Shown here: positions 8,564 to 17,432 of the stretch, piece after piece
How positions within the stretch are numbered: the first letter of the stretch is position 1
Layout: each line of letters opens with the position of its first letter
DNA from: Actinacidiphila alni
GTDB lineage: Bacteria; Actinomycetota; Actinomycetes; Streptomycetales; Streptomycetaceae
Reading direction: 5' to 3'
Assembly: GCF_900112845.1 (NCBI RefSeq)
Contig: NZ_FONG01000019.1
Coordinates: 1 to 64,000, forward strand
Length of the DNA: 64,000 nucleotides
Position numbers and translations under genes: made by a program
The notes under the pieces: model-generated
Databases searched by the model: none
Told to the model about the DNA's origin: nothing
The model's input: the letters and a program-made list of their open reading frames with translations, nothing else

Positions 8564-10582
8564 CTACGAGCGGCCGTCCGCCCGGTCGGCGGCGAGCCGC
8601 TCGTAGAAGCGCAGGACGTCCAGGTCGTCCACCGAGCCGGGGTTGACGGCCTTGTCCAGCGAGGTGCCCTGGAGCAGCCGCTTGACCGGGACCTCGATGC
8701 GCTTGCCGGTGAGGGTGTGCGGAACGCCGGGGACGGCGATGACCTCGTCGGGCACATGGCGCGGGGAGAGCTGGGCGCGGATCGCGGTCCGGATCCGGTC
8801 GCGCAGCCCGTCGTCCAGTACGGCGCCGTCGGCGAGCTGCACGAACAGCGGCATCCAGTAGCCGCCGTCGGGTTGTTCGATCCCGATCACCAGCGACTCG
8901 CGGATCTCCGGCAGCCGTTCCACGACCTCGTAGATGTCGGACGAACCCATGCGTACGCCCTGCCGGTTGAGGGTGGAGTCCGACCGGCCGTGGATGACGA
9001 CGGTGCCGCGCGAGGTGAGGGTGATCCAGTCGCCGTGCCGCCACACGCCGGGGAACATCTCGAAGTAGCTCTCGCGGTAGCGGGTGCCCTCCGGGTCGTT
9101 CCAGAAGCGGACCGGCATCGACGGCATCGCGTTGGTGACGACCAGTTCGCCGACCTCGTCCACGACCGGCCGGCCCTGCGCGTCCCACGCCTGGAGGTCG
9201 GTGCCCAGGCAGGGCGCTTGCAGTTCGCCGATGTGGACCGGGAGCGTCGGGACGCCGCCGGCGAAGCAGCTGCACACATCGGTGCCGCCGCTGACCGAGG
9301 CGATCCACAGGTCCTCCTTGACCTCGTCGTGCAGCCAGCGGAAGCCGTCGGGCGGCAGCGGCGAGCCGGTGGTGGCCACGCACTTCACGGCGGACAGGTC
9401 GGTGTCCCGGCCCGGGTGGACGCCGGCCTTGCGGCAGGCGATCACATACGCGGCGGAGGTGCCGAAGACGGTGGTGCCGGTCCGCTCCGCGACGCGCCAC
9501 TGGGCGGCGGTGTCCGGGTAGCCGGGGCTGCCGTCGTAGAGCACGACGGTGGCGCCGGCCAGCAGCCCAGAGACCAGGAAATTCCACATCATCCAGCCGG
9601 TGGAGGTGTACCAGAAGAAGCGGTCGTCGGGGCCGAGGTCGAGGTGCAGGCCGGTCTGCTTGAGGTGTTCGAGCAGGATGCCGCCCTGCGACTGGACGAT
9701 CGCCTTCGGCAGTCCTGTGGTGCCCGAGGAGTAGAGCACCCACAGCGGGTGGTCGAACGGCACGGCCTCGTAGGCCGGTTGCGGGTCGTCGGCGGTCAGT
9801 TCCGCCCAGTCCAGGGCGCCTTCGGGGGTGGCGGTGCCCAGCAGCGGGATGTGCACGGTCGCGCGCAGCGAGGGGAGCCCGGCGCGCAGTTCGGTCACGA
9901 CGTCGGTGCGGTCGTGCCGCTTGCCGCCGTAGCGGTAGCCGTCGACGGTGAACAGCACGACGGGCTCGACCTGTTGGAAGCGGTCCAGGACGCTGCGGGC
10001 TCCGAAGTCCGGTGCGCAGGAGGTCCAGACGCCGCCCACGGCGGCGGTCGCGAGCAGGGCGACGACGGCCTGCGGGATGTTGGGCAGATAGCCGCTGACG
10101 CGGTCGCCGGGGGTGACGCCGAGGCGGCGCAGGGCGGCGGCGAGCGAGGCGACCTGACGGCTCAGTTCGGCCCAGGTCACGGTGCCGGTCTCGTGGCTCT
10201 CGTCCAGGTGCAGCAGCGCGGGCGTGGCGGCGCGTTCCGGGTCGAGGGCCGGGCGCAACGCGTGCTCGGCGTAGTTGAGTGTCGCGCCGGGGAACCAGCG
10301 GGCGCCGGGCATCGAGGCGTCGGCGAGCACCGACTCGTACGGGGTGGTGAAGCGGACGTCGTACCAGTCGGTGATGGCGCGCCAGAAGGTCCCGGGCTCG
10401 CGGACCGACCAGGCGTGCAGGGCGTGGTAGCTCGCGGCCGGATCGCCGGGTACGGCGCCGGGGGCGTCGTACGTGCGCGCCGCCCAGTCCTGGAAGCGGG
10501 TCACCTGCGCGCGGGCGATCCGCTCGGGGCCCGGGGTCCACAGGGGTTCCGGGGTGCGGTCGGGCTCGGGCGTGGCGGTCAT
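8564..10582 (-). CDS. Acetoacetate-CoA ligase
   Basis: 672 residues, matching acetoacetyl-CoA synthetases, which activate acetoacetate with ATP and CoA in the cytosol. An N-terminal ACS-type cap is followed by the AMP-binding P-loop (YSSGTTGLPKAI), then SGGTDVC, the WRHGDW segment and the C-terminal lysine region (PHTLTGKRIEVPVK) of the ANL superfamily. The start at 10582 is chosen because GGGAGCCGCAG lies immediately upstream; an in-frame ATG at 10609 has no ribosome site. It converges on the chitinase gene with a 31-base gap. It could use another short beta-keto acid, but overall length and N-terminus favour acetoacetate. Confidence 0.9.
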   Translation of the reverse strand: MTATPEPDRTPEPLWTPGPERIARAQVTRFQDWAARTYDAPGAVPGDPAASYHALHAWSVREPGTFWRAITDWYDVRFTTPYESVLADASMPGARWFPGATLNYAEHALRPALDPERAATPALLHLDESHETGTVTWAELSRQVASLAAALRRLGVTPGDRVSGYLPNIPQAVVALLATAAVGGVWTSCAPDFGARSVLDRFQQVEPVVLFTVDGYRYGGKRHDRTDVVTELRAGLPSLRATVHIPLLGTATPEGALDWAELTADDPQPAYEAVPFDHPLWVLYSSGTTGLPKAIVQSQGGILLEHLKQTGLHLDLGPDDRFFWYTSTGWMMWNFLVSGLLAGATVVLYDGSPGYPDTAAQWRVAERTGTTVFGTSAAYVIACRKAGVHPGRDTDLSAVKCVATTGSPLPPDGFRWLHDEVKEDLWIASVSGGTDVCSCFAGGVPTLPVHIGELQAPCLGTDLQAWDAQGRPVVDEVGELVVTNAMPSMPVRFWNDPEGTRYRESYFEMFPGVWRHGDWITLTSRGTVVIHGRSDSTLNRQGVRMGSSDIYEVVERLPEIRESLVIGIEQPDGGYWMPLFVQLADGAVLDDGLRDRIRTAIRAQLSPRHVPDEVIAVPGVPHTLTGKRIEVPVKRLLQGTSLDKAVNPGSVDDLDVLRFYERLAADRADGRS

Positions 10583-10945
10583 CTGCGGCTCCCGGACGGT
10601 ACGCGTCATTGCGTGTGTGCGACTGGTCTGCGGCTCGGCTTCTGATCGCCGGCGGCGGTCCGCGGCGGGCGGAATGTCCTGCCACGGTCCTGGGCAGGAC
10701 GATGCCATGTGATCGTCTTCGGCGCCAGGGTCCGTCGGCGGGGCGCGGCGGCGGGGCGCGGACGGGCCCGCGGGTACGGGCCCGTGCGGGCCCGGTGCGG
10801 CCGGTCGCGCGGGGTGATCCGGGTCACGTGCGGGGGCCGGATCCGGTGTGCGGCGGCAACCGGCGCGGGTCGGGCACCGCCCCCTCCAGGTGAACACCGG
10901 CTGAACGGGCGGCGCGAGCGGCCGTTTCGATGGAAGGCTTAGGGC
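10583..10945. other. Divergent intergenic region, no gene seen
   Basis: This 363-base spacer separates the divergent AACS and GH31 genes. No ORF here has both a ribosome site and a recognisable product. Three GGGCCCG copies lie at about 10766-10800, and GATCC-GG and CC-GGATC arms near 10817-10845 could form a hairpin. I cannot identify convincing -35/-10 pairs for either gene. Confidence 0.5.
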
Positions 10946-13306
10946 ATGGATGCTCGGGACCTGCTGCGGTCGGTGCGGACGGCGGGTTCCGCCGATGGAT
11001 GGCGTGCCACCGCCTCGGCGTGGCGGCGGCAGCGCACCGACGCCAGGGATCTGCCGCGGCGCGGTACGGAGCGGGCACGGGTGCCGGGTGCGGCACAGGA
11101 GGCGGAGTCACTGCCGGGCGGCGGCCGGGTGCGGTTCGCCCGTTCGGTGCTGCGGGTGCGGGTGGCGGTCGGCGGCGCCGTCTTCTGCAGCTGGGACGGC
11201 GCGGACCCCGATCCCTCGTACGCCTTGGCCGACGGGCGGCCCGAGGCGGATCTGCGGGCGGTCCTGGAACCGGACAAGGACGGCTGGCGGGTGGTGTCCG
11301 AGCGGGTGACGGTGCTGGTCTCGCCGCACGGCGCGGTGGAGATCCGCACGCCCGGCGGGGTGCTGCTGCGCAGGGAGCTGCCGCCGCGCTGGTGGGAGCC
11401 GACCGGCGGCGCGCCCGGAGCCGGTTCGCGCTGGGTGCAGCGCTCGGAGACCCCGGCGGACGCGCGGGTGTACGGGCTCGGCGGCCGGGCCGTCGGGCCG
11501 CGGCTGCCCGCCGGCGGCTACCGGCTGTGGAACACCGATCCGGACGGTTCCTTCGAGCCCGGTGACGACCCGCTGTACATCACGATGCCGGTGCAGTTGG
11601 TGGTGGCCGACGCGGGCTGTCATCTGATCTTCCACGACAGCACCTGGGACGGCCGGGTGACGCTGCGGGACGGCGAGGAGGGCGCGGGCTCGGGGCACGA
11701 CCGGCCGGGCGGCAGCGAACTGCGGATGGACGGCGGGCCACTGCGCTACTGGGTGATCACCGGCACGCCGTCGCGGGTCCTGAACCGCTGGACCGCGCTG
11801 ACCGGGCGGCCCGCGCTGCCCCCGCGCTGGGCGCTCGGCCACCACCACTCGCGCTGGGGCTTCGGCAGCGAGCGGGAGGTGCGGCGGGTCGTCGCGGGCT
11901 ACCGCGAGCACGGACTTCCGCTGTCGGCGCTGCACCTGGACATCGACCACTTCGACGGCCACAAGGTCTTCACCGTCGACAAGCGGCATTTCCCCGATCT
12001 GCCCGGGCTGGCCGCGGAGTTGGCGGACGAGGGGATCCGTACGGTGTCGATCGTCGACCCCGCGGTGAAGGCCGAGCCGGGCGTGCCGGTGTACGACAGC
12101 GGCACGCGGGAGGCGGCGTTCGTCAAGGACGCGCGCGGCCAGGAGGTGCACGGCGTGGTGTGGCCGGGCACGGCGGCCTTCCCCGATTTCACCGACCCCC
12201 AAGTGCGGTCCTGGTGGGGCCGGTTGTACGCCGAGCGGCTCGACCAGGGCTTCGCCGGGTTCTGGCACGACATGAACGAGCCGGTGTCCTTCGCGTCCTT
12301 CGGCGAGAACACGCTGCCGCGCTCGGCCCGGCACTCCCTGGAGGGACGCGGCGGCGACCACCGCGAGGCGCACAATGTGTACGGGCTGGCGATGGCCCGC
12401 GCGGGCTACGAGGGTCTGCGCGAACTGCGCCCGGAACAGCGGCCGTTCCTCTTCTCCCGGTCCGGCTGGGCCGGCATGCAGCGGTACGGCGGCACCTGGT
12501 CCGGCGATGTGGCGACCGGCTGGTCCGGGCTGCGCGCCTCGCTGGCACTGGTCATCGGCCTCGGCCTGTGCGGGGTGCCGTACTCGGGCCCGGACGTGGG
12601 CGGCTTCACCGGCTCGCCGTCGCCCGAGCTGTACCTGCGCTGGTTCCAGATGGCCGCGTATCTGCCGTTCTTCCGCACCCACTCGGCGATCACCGCGGGC
12701 CGGCGCGAACCGTGGGAGTTCGGCCCCGAGGTGCTGGAGCACGCGCGGGCCGCGCTGACCGAGCGGATGCGGCTGCTGCCGTATCTGGAGTCGCTGGCGC
12801 ACATCGCGCACCGCACCGGTGCCCCGTACGTGCGTCCGCTGTGGTGGAACGCGCCGGGCGACCGGGCGCTGCGCGAGAACGGGGACGCCTTCCTGCTGGG
12901 CGACGCGCTGCTGGTGGCGCCGGTGCTGGAGCCGGGTTCGGTGACGCGGGCGGTGCGGCTGCCGCGCGGCCTGTGGTACGACACGGCGACCGGCCGGGGG
13001 CACCGCGGTCCCGGGCAGGTGCTGCTGGACGCGCCGCTGGGCCGGATCCCGGTGCTGGCGCGGGCGGGTTCCCTGCTGCCGGTGACCGGGGCGGACGGCG
13101 CGACGGAACTGGAGGTGTGGGCGCCGCGGCTCGGCCGGGCCGGCGGCGGTGTGGTCCTCACCGGCGACCCGGACGGCTGGGAGAGCGCGCGGATGGAACG
13201 GTTCACCACCCGGTGGGCCGGCGGTGAGGTCGTGGTGGAGCGGGACGGGGCGGATTCGGCCGAGCCGGTGGGCTACCGGGTGCGGGTGCGGGGCAGCGCG
13301 TCGTAG
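10946..13306 (+). CDS. GH31-family alpha-glucosidase
   Basis: 786 residues with no signal peptide, so probably cytoplasmic. The GH31 (beta/alpha)8 core is clear: the nucleophile segment FWHDMNEP (Asp442), the HHHSRWGF segment, the LHLDIDHFDGHK substrate-binding strand, SRSGWAGMQRYG and the GPDVGGF acid/base region, then C-terminal beta domains. It should release glucose or xylose from alpha-linked oligosaccharides. The N-terminal ~60 residues are Arg-rich. GGAAGG upstream supports ATG 10946. Its last 34 bases overlap the converging Nudix gene. Confidence 0.9.
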   Translation: MDARDLLRSVRTAGSADGWRATASAWRRQRTDARDLPRRGTERARVPGAAQEAESLPGGGRVRFARSVLRVRVAVGGAVFCSWDGADPDPSYALADGRPEADLRAVLEPDKDGWRVVSERVTVLVSPHGAVEIRTPGGVLLRRELPPRWWEPTGGAPGAGSRWVQRSETPADARVYGLGGRAVGPRLPAGGYRLWNTDPDGSFEPGDDPLYITMPVQLVVADAGCHLIFHDSTWDGRVTLRDGEEGAGSGHDRPGGSELRMDGGPLRYWVITGTPSRVLNRWTALTGRPALPPRWALGHHHSRWGFGSEREVRRVVAGYREHGLPLSALHLDIDHFDGHKVFTVDKRHFPDLPGLAAELADEGIRTVSIVDPAVKAEPGVPVYDSGTREAAFVKDARGQEVHGVVWPGTAAFPDFTDPQVRSWWGRLYAERLDQGFAGFWHDMNEPVSFASFGENTLPRSARHSLEGRGGDHREAHNVYGLAMARAGYEGLRELRPEQRPFLFSRSGWAGMQRYGGTWSGDVATGWSGLRASLALVIGLGLCGVPYSGPDVGGFTGSPSPELYLRWFQMAAYLPFFRTHSAITAGRREPWEFGPEVLEHARAALTERMRLLPYLESLAHIAHRTGAPYVRPLWWNAPGDRALRENGDAFLLGDALLVAPVLEPGSVTRAVRLPRGLWYDTATGRGHRGPGQVLLDAPLGRIPVLARAGSLLPVTGADGATELEVWAPRLGRAGGGVVLTGDPDGWESARMERFTTRWAGGEVVVERDGADSAEPVGYRVRVRGSAS

Positions 13307-13821
13307 GCGCCGTCGAACCAGCGGCGGGCCGCGAGGGTGTGCAGCGGGAAGCCCAACTCGGCGGCTGCGGCCAGGATGTGATGCCCCTCGGTCTCGTCGG
13401 TGGGGGCGGACGGCGGGAGGTCGGCCGCGTCCAGCGCGGGCAGCAGGCCGAAGAGCAGCAGATAGCCGCCGTCCTCGTCGGTGAGCGCGTCGGCGAGGGT
13501 GACCTCGGCGGCGGGCACCTCGATGCCGGTCTCCTCGGACAGTTCGCGGACGACCGCCCGCTGCCAGCTCTCGCCGACGTCCATGAAGCCGCCGGGCAGG
13601 GCGAGTTCGCCGATGCTCGGCGGGATGGCGCGGCGGATGACGAGGAGTCCGCCGCCGCGGCCGTCCGGGGCGTCGCCCGGGCCGCGGACGGGGAGCAGCG
13701 CGACGGCGACCGGCAGGGGGTTGCGGTAGCTGACGGCCCCGCAGTTCCCGCAGGTGCGGGGCCATCCGGGGGCGGCGCCGAAGGGCGCGCCGCATGACGA
13801 GCAGTGAGAGTCCTTGGCCAC
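13273..13821 (-). CDS. Zinc-ribbon Nudix hydrolase
   Basis: 182 residues. An N-terminal CxxC...CxxC zinc ribbon (about 7-28) precedes a Nudix domain with an intact box: G-x5-E-x7-RELSEETG, starting at GGFMDVGE. It should hydrolyse a nucleoside-diphosphate-linked compound (NudC-like NADH pyrophosphatases also carry a ribbon, but this protein is shorter). It starts with GTG at 13821, nine bases after the PurA-like gene. A -10-like TAAAGT ends six bases before this GTG, so it may also be made from a leaderless transcript. The 3' end overlaps GH31 by 34 bases on the opposite strand. Confidence 0.85.
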   Translation of the reverse strand: MAKDSHCSSCGAPFGAAPGWPRTCGNCGAVSYRNPLPVAVALLPVRGPGDAPDGRGGGLLVIRRAIPPSIGELALPGGFMDVGESWQRAVVRELSEETGIEVPAAEVTLADALTDEDGGYLLLFGLLPALDAADLPPSAPTDETEGHHILAAAAELGFPLHTLAARRWFDGAYDALPRTRTR

Positions 13822-13830
13822 GGCGGGACT

Positions 13831-15189
13831 TTACTGGAGGGCGGCGGCAGGAGGCGCGGCCTTGACGGGAGTCCCGCCCGGGGACGCCGCGGGAAGCCGA
13901 CGCAGGACCTGCCGGGTCGGCCCGGAGGACTCCAGCAGCACCGGCGCGCCCAGTGCCGCGCCGATCGCCGCCGACCAGCGGCGCGGGTCGCGCCCCGGGG
14001 TGTCCCACAGGGCGGGCCTGGCCGTACGGAGCCGGGCGGTGAGGGCGGCCTGCCGGTCGAGGTCGCCGGGCGGCCCGGGCGTCAGGCGTTCCACCAGGTG
14101 TCCGTCGATGCCGTAGGCGCGGCAGATCCGCAGCCCCCGGGCGCGGCCGGGAGCGTCGAGGTGGGTGACGGCCAGCGCGTCCACTCCCCCGCAGACCTCG
14201 GCGGCGTAGGCGTGCGCGACGGCGTCGAAGTGACCGGTGCGGAAGGCGCCCTGCCATCGCCCGTGGCCGTTGTGCGGCTCGGGAAGCAGCGGCGTCAGTT
14301 CCGGGTCCTCGGTGACCAGCGGCCCCGGGCCGTGCCGGGTGGTGTAGGTGCGCACCACGCCGAGGCGCAGCGCCGAGCGCGGCGCGCCCGCCTCGGCCAG
14401 CAGCGTCTCGGCGTTGGCGAAGGTGGTGGTGGACCAGGTGGTGTACGGGTGGAAGCCGTGCCATTCGTCGAGCAGGACGCCTTGGGCGCCTTCGAAGACC
14501 ACGCGTCCGCGGCGCAGCAGGGCGTGCAGCGCGGCGCCGTCGGTGAGGGTGACGGCACGGGCGAAGGCGGCGAAGACGTCCGCGCAGTCCTCGACGGGCG
14601 GCGCGGGCAGCGGTCCCAGTTCGTCGGCCAACCGGTCGCGCAGCAGCCGCAGTTGGCGCAGCAGACGGGTGCGCGACAGGCAGTCACCGACGGTCGGCGC
14701 GTCGCCTGGGTGGGCGAGCGCGTAGCGGGCGGCCTCCCCGACGCCCATCCCGCAGGAGCCGTGCCGTTCGGCGCCGCGGGCCTGTTCGCGCAGCCGGTTG
14801 GCCGCGGCGTGGTACGGGGTGGCCAGCGGCGCCGCGCGGTCGACGGTCAGCAGCGCGTACGGGTTGGGGACGCCGACGGTGCGCAGGTGGTCGGCCTCGG
14901 CGGACAGGGCGAGCGGGTCGACGGTCATGAACCGCGACAGGTGGGTGGGCACCGCGCGCAGCGTGCCGGAGCCGAACTGCGCGAAGGTGTGGTGGCGGCC
15001 GTCGGCGGTGACGACATTGTGCGCGGCCTGGGCGCCGCCGTTGAACCTGACGACCGCCTGGACCGTACCGTCCTGGCAGAGCCGGTCCACGACGGCACCC
15101 TTGCCCGCGTCGCCGAACCCGAGGTCCACGACGATCGTGTGCGCCGCGTCCGACGCGTGCGCCGTGGCCGATGCGTGCGCCGCGTCCAT
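13831..15189 (-). CDS. Adenylosuccinate synthetase-like GTPase (PurA paralogue)
   Basis: 452 residues of the PurA fold. The P-loop reads GFGDAGKG (24-31) instead of GDEGKG: the catalytic Asp27 is kept and the following Glu is Ala. His57 matches PurA His41, and the FEGAQG-LLD segment before HG-x-x-PY is conserved, but GTTGRGIGP has become GSCGMGVG. PurA joins IMP and aspartate using GTP; these changes suggest a divergent purine-like substrate or amino donor rather than the housekeeping enzyme, which should lie elsewhere. The start at 15189 is set by GAGGA five bases upstream; the in-frame ATG at 15246 lacks one. It sits 65 bases after the VWA gene and nine before the Nudix gene. Confidence 0.8.
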   Translation of the reverse strand: MDAAHASATAHASDAAHTIVVDLGFGDAGKGAVVDRLCQDGTVQAVVRFNGGAQAAHNVVTADGRHHTFAQFGSGTLRAVPTHLSRFMTVDPLALSAEADHLRTVGVPNPYALLTVDRAAPLATPYHAAANRLREQARGAERHGSCGMGVGEAARYALAHPGDAPTVGDCLSRTRLLRQLRLLRDRLADELGPLPAPPVEDCADVFAAFARAVTLTDGAALHALLRRGRVVFEGAQGVLLDEWHGFHPYTTWSTTTFANAETLLAEAGAPRSALRLGVVRTYTTRHGPGPLVTEDPELTPLLPEPHNGHGRWQGAFRTGHFDAVAHAYAAEVCGGVDALAVTHLDAPGRARGLRICRAYGIDGHLVERLTPGPPGDLDRQAALTARLRTARPALWDTPGRDPRRWSAAIGAALGAPVLLESSGPTRQVLRRLPAASPGGTPVKAAPPAAALQ

Positions 15190-15254
15190 CGCATTCCTCG
15201 CGCTGCTCGTGGTCGCCTCGCGCGGGGTGCGGCGGTCGGCGGGCATGGCGGCCA

Positions 15255-16268
15255 CTACAGCCGCGTGGTGGTGGCGGGTCCGGCGGCGCCGTCGGTGAGC
15301 GGCGCGTCGGAGACGGCGAGCGCGGCGCCGCGGGCACCGGTCGTACGCCGCTTCCGGTCGAGTCCCGCGAGCGCCTTCCCGACGCTCTGGCCCGCGGCCG
15401 AGCCGACGTCGGCCAGGTCGGCCAGGCCCGCCGCGAGGTCGATGGCCTCCTCGCCGAGCCCCACGGTGAGCGCGATCGTCTCGCAGACCGCGTCCAGGTC
15501 GTCCAGCTCGATGACGTTCTGCCCGAGCAGCTTCCGCCACAGTCCGAGGACTTCGGGGTTTCCGACGTACGAGGAACCGGCCGGGAGGATGTAGTGCACG
15601 TGGTAGGTGCGCTGGAGTTCGGTGAGGATGTCGGTGATGGGGATGTCCTGCGGGATGTGCTCGCCGAGGACGTCCCGCACCTCGCGGGCCTTGACCTTGC
15701 CGTACGGCATCTCGTCGCCGATCAGGAAGAGGTAGCCGCGCCGGCCGCGCTTCTCGTGGCAGTCCAGCGCGGTGTGCCGGGCCATGGTGTAGAGCGCCAG
15801 CTCGTAGGACTCGGTCATCTGGCCGCCGCCCCCGCCCTCCAGCAGGATGTTGCCGAGGTCGTCGTCCATCCGGTTGTCGGACTCGAACTGGCCTATCTGC
15901 AACGGCACCCGGTCGCAGGTGGCGTCGCCGACCGCGCCGAACATCACCTGCGGGTGCTCGGTGTAGCCCTTGCGCAGCAACAGGCCGAACAGCTCGGGCA
16001 GTTTGGTCTGGAGCACCTGCGGGACCTTCCGCATGGAGCCGGTGACGTCGAAGAGGACGGCGATGGCGAGCGAGGTGGGGTGCTCGGCGGAGTCGCGGCT
16101 CTCGCGCAGCGTCAGGCCCTTGGGGTCGAGCGACGGGTGGGCCGCCCAACTGGAGCGCGGCGACGAGCCGGTGACGCGGTCGCTGTAGGCGAAGGCGCCC
16201 GTGCCGGAGCCGGCGCGGTAGCGCGCGGCGGCGTCGTAGACATTGGTGGACCAGCTTCCGCTGCCCAT
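15255..16268 (-). CDS. VWA-domain protein
   Basis: 337 residues with no signal peptide. A von Willebrand A domain starts around residue 66 with the MIDAS-like motif FDVTGSM (Asp74, Ser78), followed by the GGGGGQMTESYELALY helix and the LIGDEMPYGKV strand expected for the second half of the metal site. The C-terminal ~60 residues look disordered. Such cytosolic VWA proteins usually scaffold metal-dependent assemblies (for example TerY- or MoxR-linked systems). GAGGGGG before ATG 16268 sets the start. It lies 102 bases after the DnaJ-kinase gene and 65 before the PurA-like gene, so probably the same operon. Confidence 0.82.
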   Translation of the reverse strand: MGSGSWSTNVYDAAARYRAGSGTGAFAYSDRVTGSSPRSSWAAHPSLDPKGLTLRESRDSAEHPTSLAIAVLFDVTGSMRKVPQVLQTKLPELFGLLLRKGYTEHPQVMFGAVGDATCDRVPLQIGQFESDNRMDDDLGNILLEGGGGGQMTESYELALYTMARHTALDCHEKRGRRGYLFLIGDEMPYGKVKAREVRDVLGEHIPQDIPITDILTELQRTYHVHYILPAGSSYVGNPEVLGLWRKLLGQNVIELDDLDAVCETIALTVGLGEEAIDLAAGLADLADVGSAAGQSVGKALAGLDRKRRTTGARGAALAVSDAPLTDGAAGPATTTRL

Positions 16269-16370
16269 GGTGGTTCCCCCTCGGAGATCAGGTGATGTGG
16301 CGTCGGGTGATGTGTCGGGTGGTCGGTGGTGTGCCGCGGCGCGCGGCGAAGGCGGCGTTCTGACGCAGCG

Positions 16371-17432
16371 TCAGGACGGCGGCATGGCGAACGGCCGGAA
16401 GGTGCGCGGCCCGTAGAGCCGTTCCAGCAGGCCGTCGAGGTCGGCGAGCAGCTGCCACGCGTCCTGCGGGCGGGCGGCCTGCGACGGCAGGACGCAGGCC
16501 CGCAGGAAGGCCCGCATCGGTCCGGGCGCCCGCTCCCCCATGAGGGTCCGCAGGCAGTGCGCGGCGAGGTGGATGTCGGTGGCCGGTGTGGCGGGCCGCC
16601 GGGCGGGCACCTCGGGCGGATACGCGTCCTGGTGCCGGTCGACCAGCAGCGGCACATGGGTGCCGACGGCGGTCGCGTAGCACCAGTCGACGAGCACCAG
16701 GCCGTGCAACTCCGGGTGGACGAGGATGTGTTCGGGGAAGACGGCGCCGTGCACGAGGCGCGCCCGGTGGGCCCAGCCGAGTGCGGTGAGCAGCCTGCGC
16801 CACATCCAGGCGGCGTCGCGCGGGTCGAGCCCGTCCGGGTGGGCGGCGGCGACCTCGGCGAGCGAGTGGAAGCCGGTGAGCGGCGCGAACGCGTTGACCC
16901 GGCGTTCGACACCGTCGGTGTCCCGGTGCCGGAAGCTCTCGATCAGCCGGGGCGCGTACGCGCGGTGCCGCCGTTCGGCGACGGTGTCGAGGCGGCCGAG
17001 GACGTCGGCCTCGTGTTCCAGCAGGTCGTTGTCGCGGGGCCGCAGCGGGATCTTGAGCACGGCGGCCCGCCGGTCGCCGTCCTCGTCGTAGTGGGCGGCG
17101 CGCAGGACGGCGAGGTCGCCGGTGGCCAGGACGTCACCCAGGACGTAGCTGCGCCGCGCGGTGGTGACTGTGACCCGTCCGTGGTCCGTGTGCCCGCCGT
17201 CCGCGCCGCGCCTGCGGGCGGAAAGCCGGGCGAAGGCGGCGGCGGCCTCGGCGGCGCGCCCCGGCGGGGCCGCGTCCGGGTGGAGCAGCCGGGCGAGACG
17301 GCGGAAGTGGCGCACGGCCTCGTGGGGGTCGGCGGGGAAGTCGGCGTCGAGGGCGGCGAGGGCGGCGTCGAAGGTACGGATCGCGTCGTCGGCGGGTGCC
17401 GCGCTGTGCGTGCGTATCGGTCCCGTGGTCAT
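16371..17432 (-). CDS. DnaJ-like domain fused to a protein-kinase-like domain
   Basis: 353 residues. Residues 20-75 look like a J-domain, with the diagnostic HPD at 51-53 following an RHFRRLARLL helix. From about 90 a kinase-like fold begins: a lysine strand (AAVLKIPL), an Ala-Tyr-Ala-Pro-Arg-Leu hinge region, and a catalytic-loop equivalent LVHGAVFPEHILV followed by LVDW. Typical kinases have HRDxxxxN and DFG, so the catalytic Asp is replaced by Ala and the Asn by His, which suggests a pseudokinase or nucleotide sensor. It overlaps the upstream Nudix regulator by four bases (ATGA), with GGAGGAGG before its ATG: translational coupling. The J-domain implies DnaK recruitment. Confidence 0.75.
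   Translation of the reverse strand: MTTGPIRTHSAAPADDAIRTFDAALAALDADFPADPHEAVRHFRRLARLLHPDAAPPGRAAEAAAAFARLSARRRGADGGHTDHGRVTVTTARRSYVLGDVLATGDLAVLRAAHYDEDGDRRAAVLKIPLRPRDNDLLEHEADVLGRLDTVAERRHRAYAPRLIESFRHRDTDGVERRVNAFAPLTGFHSLAEVAAAHPDGLDPRDAAWMWRRLLTALGWAHRARLVHGAVFPEHILVHPELHGLVLVDWCYATAVGTHVPLLVDRHQDAYPPEVPARRPATPATDIHLAAHCLRTLMGERAPGPMRAFLRACVLPSQAARPQDAWQLLADLDGLLERLYGPRTFRPFAMPPS

Noticed and set aside
13831..15189. PurZ-like enzyme for 2-aminoadenine DNA
   Set aside because: No phage genes, DatZ/MazZ partners or DNA polymerase are near; the paralogue keeps many PurA blocks. Not supported beyond being a divergent PurA.
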